Below are positions 13,269-13,946 of a DNA stretch of 13,946 bases, piece after piece (positions within the stretch are counted from its first letter, which is position 1; every line of letters starts with the position of its first letter). Made by a program: the position numbers and the translations under genes. Origin of the DNA: Desulfobacterales bacterium (GTDB lineage: Bacteria; Desulfobacterota; Desulfobacteria; Desulfobacterales; Desulfobacteraceae); assembly GCA_022361315.1 (NCBI GenBank), contig JAKSBB010000880.1, forward strand, positions 1 through 13,946. The letters run 5' to 3'. The notes under the pieces are model-generated. The model saw only the letters and a list, made by a program, of their open reading frames with translations. It made no database searches and was not told the DNA's origin.

Positions 13269-13946
13269 ATGGCCAAACGCATCACCAAGCAAAAGACATC
13301 CATCACGCTGCCCGAGGAGACCATTGAAAAAATCGAAACCATGGTTTCCTCATGGACCTATGACACCAAAGCCTTTGTCAGGTCGCGCCTGAACCAGTAC
13401 GCTCCTCCCCATCCGGTGATCTCAGCGATCAGGGAATGGCTTTATCTGATCTTTTTCATGCGCCGGAAAAAGAAAAAAATGAACGTTCTGAACAATCCGG
13501 CCATCCTCCGGGACTGGAAAAAGCGGTTTCTATACTCCGGCGAAACCAACCCCGGTGCATCCTGGAACAAGATCATAGAAAAGGAACTCACCAAGGCCGA
13601 ATACCATTATCTCATCGCCGTTCTGGACTGTGAACTCACGGATCTCCACGTCCCTGTGGAACTGGAGGAGATGTTCGACAAAATTTACCGGGCCCATATC
13701 CGCAAAGAGCATATCGAAGATCCGGATGTGCCCAAAGCCCCCATCATGCTGGTGGAAGGATCGTCGGGCAGCGGTAAAAGCGCCACGGTCAGGGAAGCCC
13801 TTGAAAAAATCGTTTTCAGAAATCAGGTGGTGCCCACGGTGGACTACCGGCGTAAAAAAGAAGAGATTCTTGCGGATCACAGCCTCTTTGCTACCCTGGA
13901 AGAGGTGGACCCCGAATTTGCCATGAAAATCGCCCGGAAGAAAAAA
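13269..13946 (+). CDS. P-loop ATPase, probably AAA-type, partner of the SPFH protein (3' partial)
   Basis: The frame is open from ATG 13269 to the end of the window, 226 codons with no stop. GGGAGGAG ends 5 nt before the ATG, and the gap to the SPFH gene is 16 bp, so the two are surely cotranscribed. A clear Walker A motif, GSSGSGKS, occupies residues 164-171 behind a beta strand (APIMLVE). Walker B and later motifs lie beyond the window. Residues about 10-45 (TSITLPEETIEKIE...) have the strand-helix-helix outline of a ribbon-helix-helix domain. Residues 48-64 form a short hydrophobic stretch (ISAIREWLYLIFFM) followed by RRKKKK, possibly membrane-associating. Residues 85-155 look helical. The family is not recognised beyond P-loop NTPase. 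An AAA+ assignment is inferred from the partner and motif style. Confidence 0.75.
   Translation, partial: MAKRITKQKTSITLPEETIEKIETMVSSWTYDTKAFVRSRLNQYAPPHPVISAIREWLYLIFFMRRKKKKMNVLNNPAILRDWKKRFLYSGETNPGASWNKIIEKELTKAEYHYLIAVLDCELTDLHVPVELEEMFDKIYRAHIRKEHIEDPDVPKAPIMLVEGSSGSGKSATVREALEKIVFRNQVVPTVDYRRKKEEILADHSLFATLEEVDPEFAMKIARKKK

Overview
The window reads as a chromosomal segment of a Gram-negative, probably anaerobic bacterium. I infer a Desulfobacterota (Desulfobacterales-like) host from direct-sulfhydrylation methionine genes, large Cache-type hybrid kinases, two-flytrap periplasmic sensors and general protein style. No ribosomal RNA or other taxonomic marker is present. Nothing points to phage, IS elements, CRISPR, tRNA or rRNA genes.

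Layout from left to right. Positions 1-618 (+) carry the C-terminal part of a crotonase-fold enzyme with the catalytic triad of dienoyl-CoA isomerase. Positions 646-2349 (-) encode a methyl-accepting chemotaxis protein with its own near-consensus sigma70 promoter. Positions 2519-5380 (-) encode a Cache-HAMP-PAS-HisKA-HATPase-REC hybrid kinase that starts at TTG behind a strong Shine-Dalgarno sequence. A 234-bp divergent control region (5381-5614) holds candidate promoters in both directions and two long perfect inverted repeats.

Positions 5615-12018 (+) form a very tight operon: metY, metX, metW, nadA and a membrane diguanylate cyclase with two periplasmic binding-protein domains. Spacings are 15 bp, an ATGA overlap, 5 bp and 1 bp. 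MetX acylates homoserine and MetY inserts sulfide to give homocysteine. MetW is the usual partner of MetX. NadA makes quinolinate for NAD. The cyclase ties c-di-GMP to the same transcript.

A second transcription unit begins at a near-consensus promoter (12123-12151) with a leader of about 120 nt whose end can fold over the ribosome binding site. It encodes an SPFH/band-7 membrane protein whose reading frame is broken by an apparent one-base deletion at a T-run near 12865, followed by a P-loop ATPase that runs off the right edge. This SPFH plus ATPase pair is the least familiar part of the window and the best candidate for something not well described.

Three membrane sensors (chemoreceptor, hybrid kinase, cyclase) surround a biosynthetic operon. 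The kinase's Cache domain carries residues resembling the published amino-acid-binding motif, so amino-acid sensing next to amino-acid synthesis is a testable idea.
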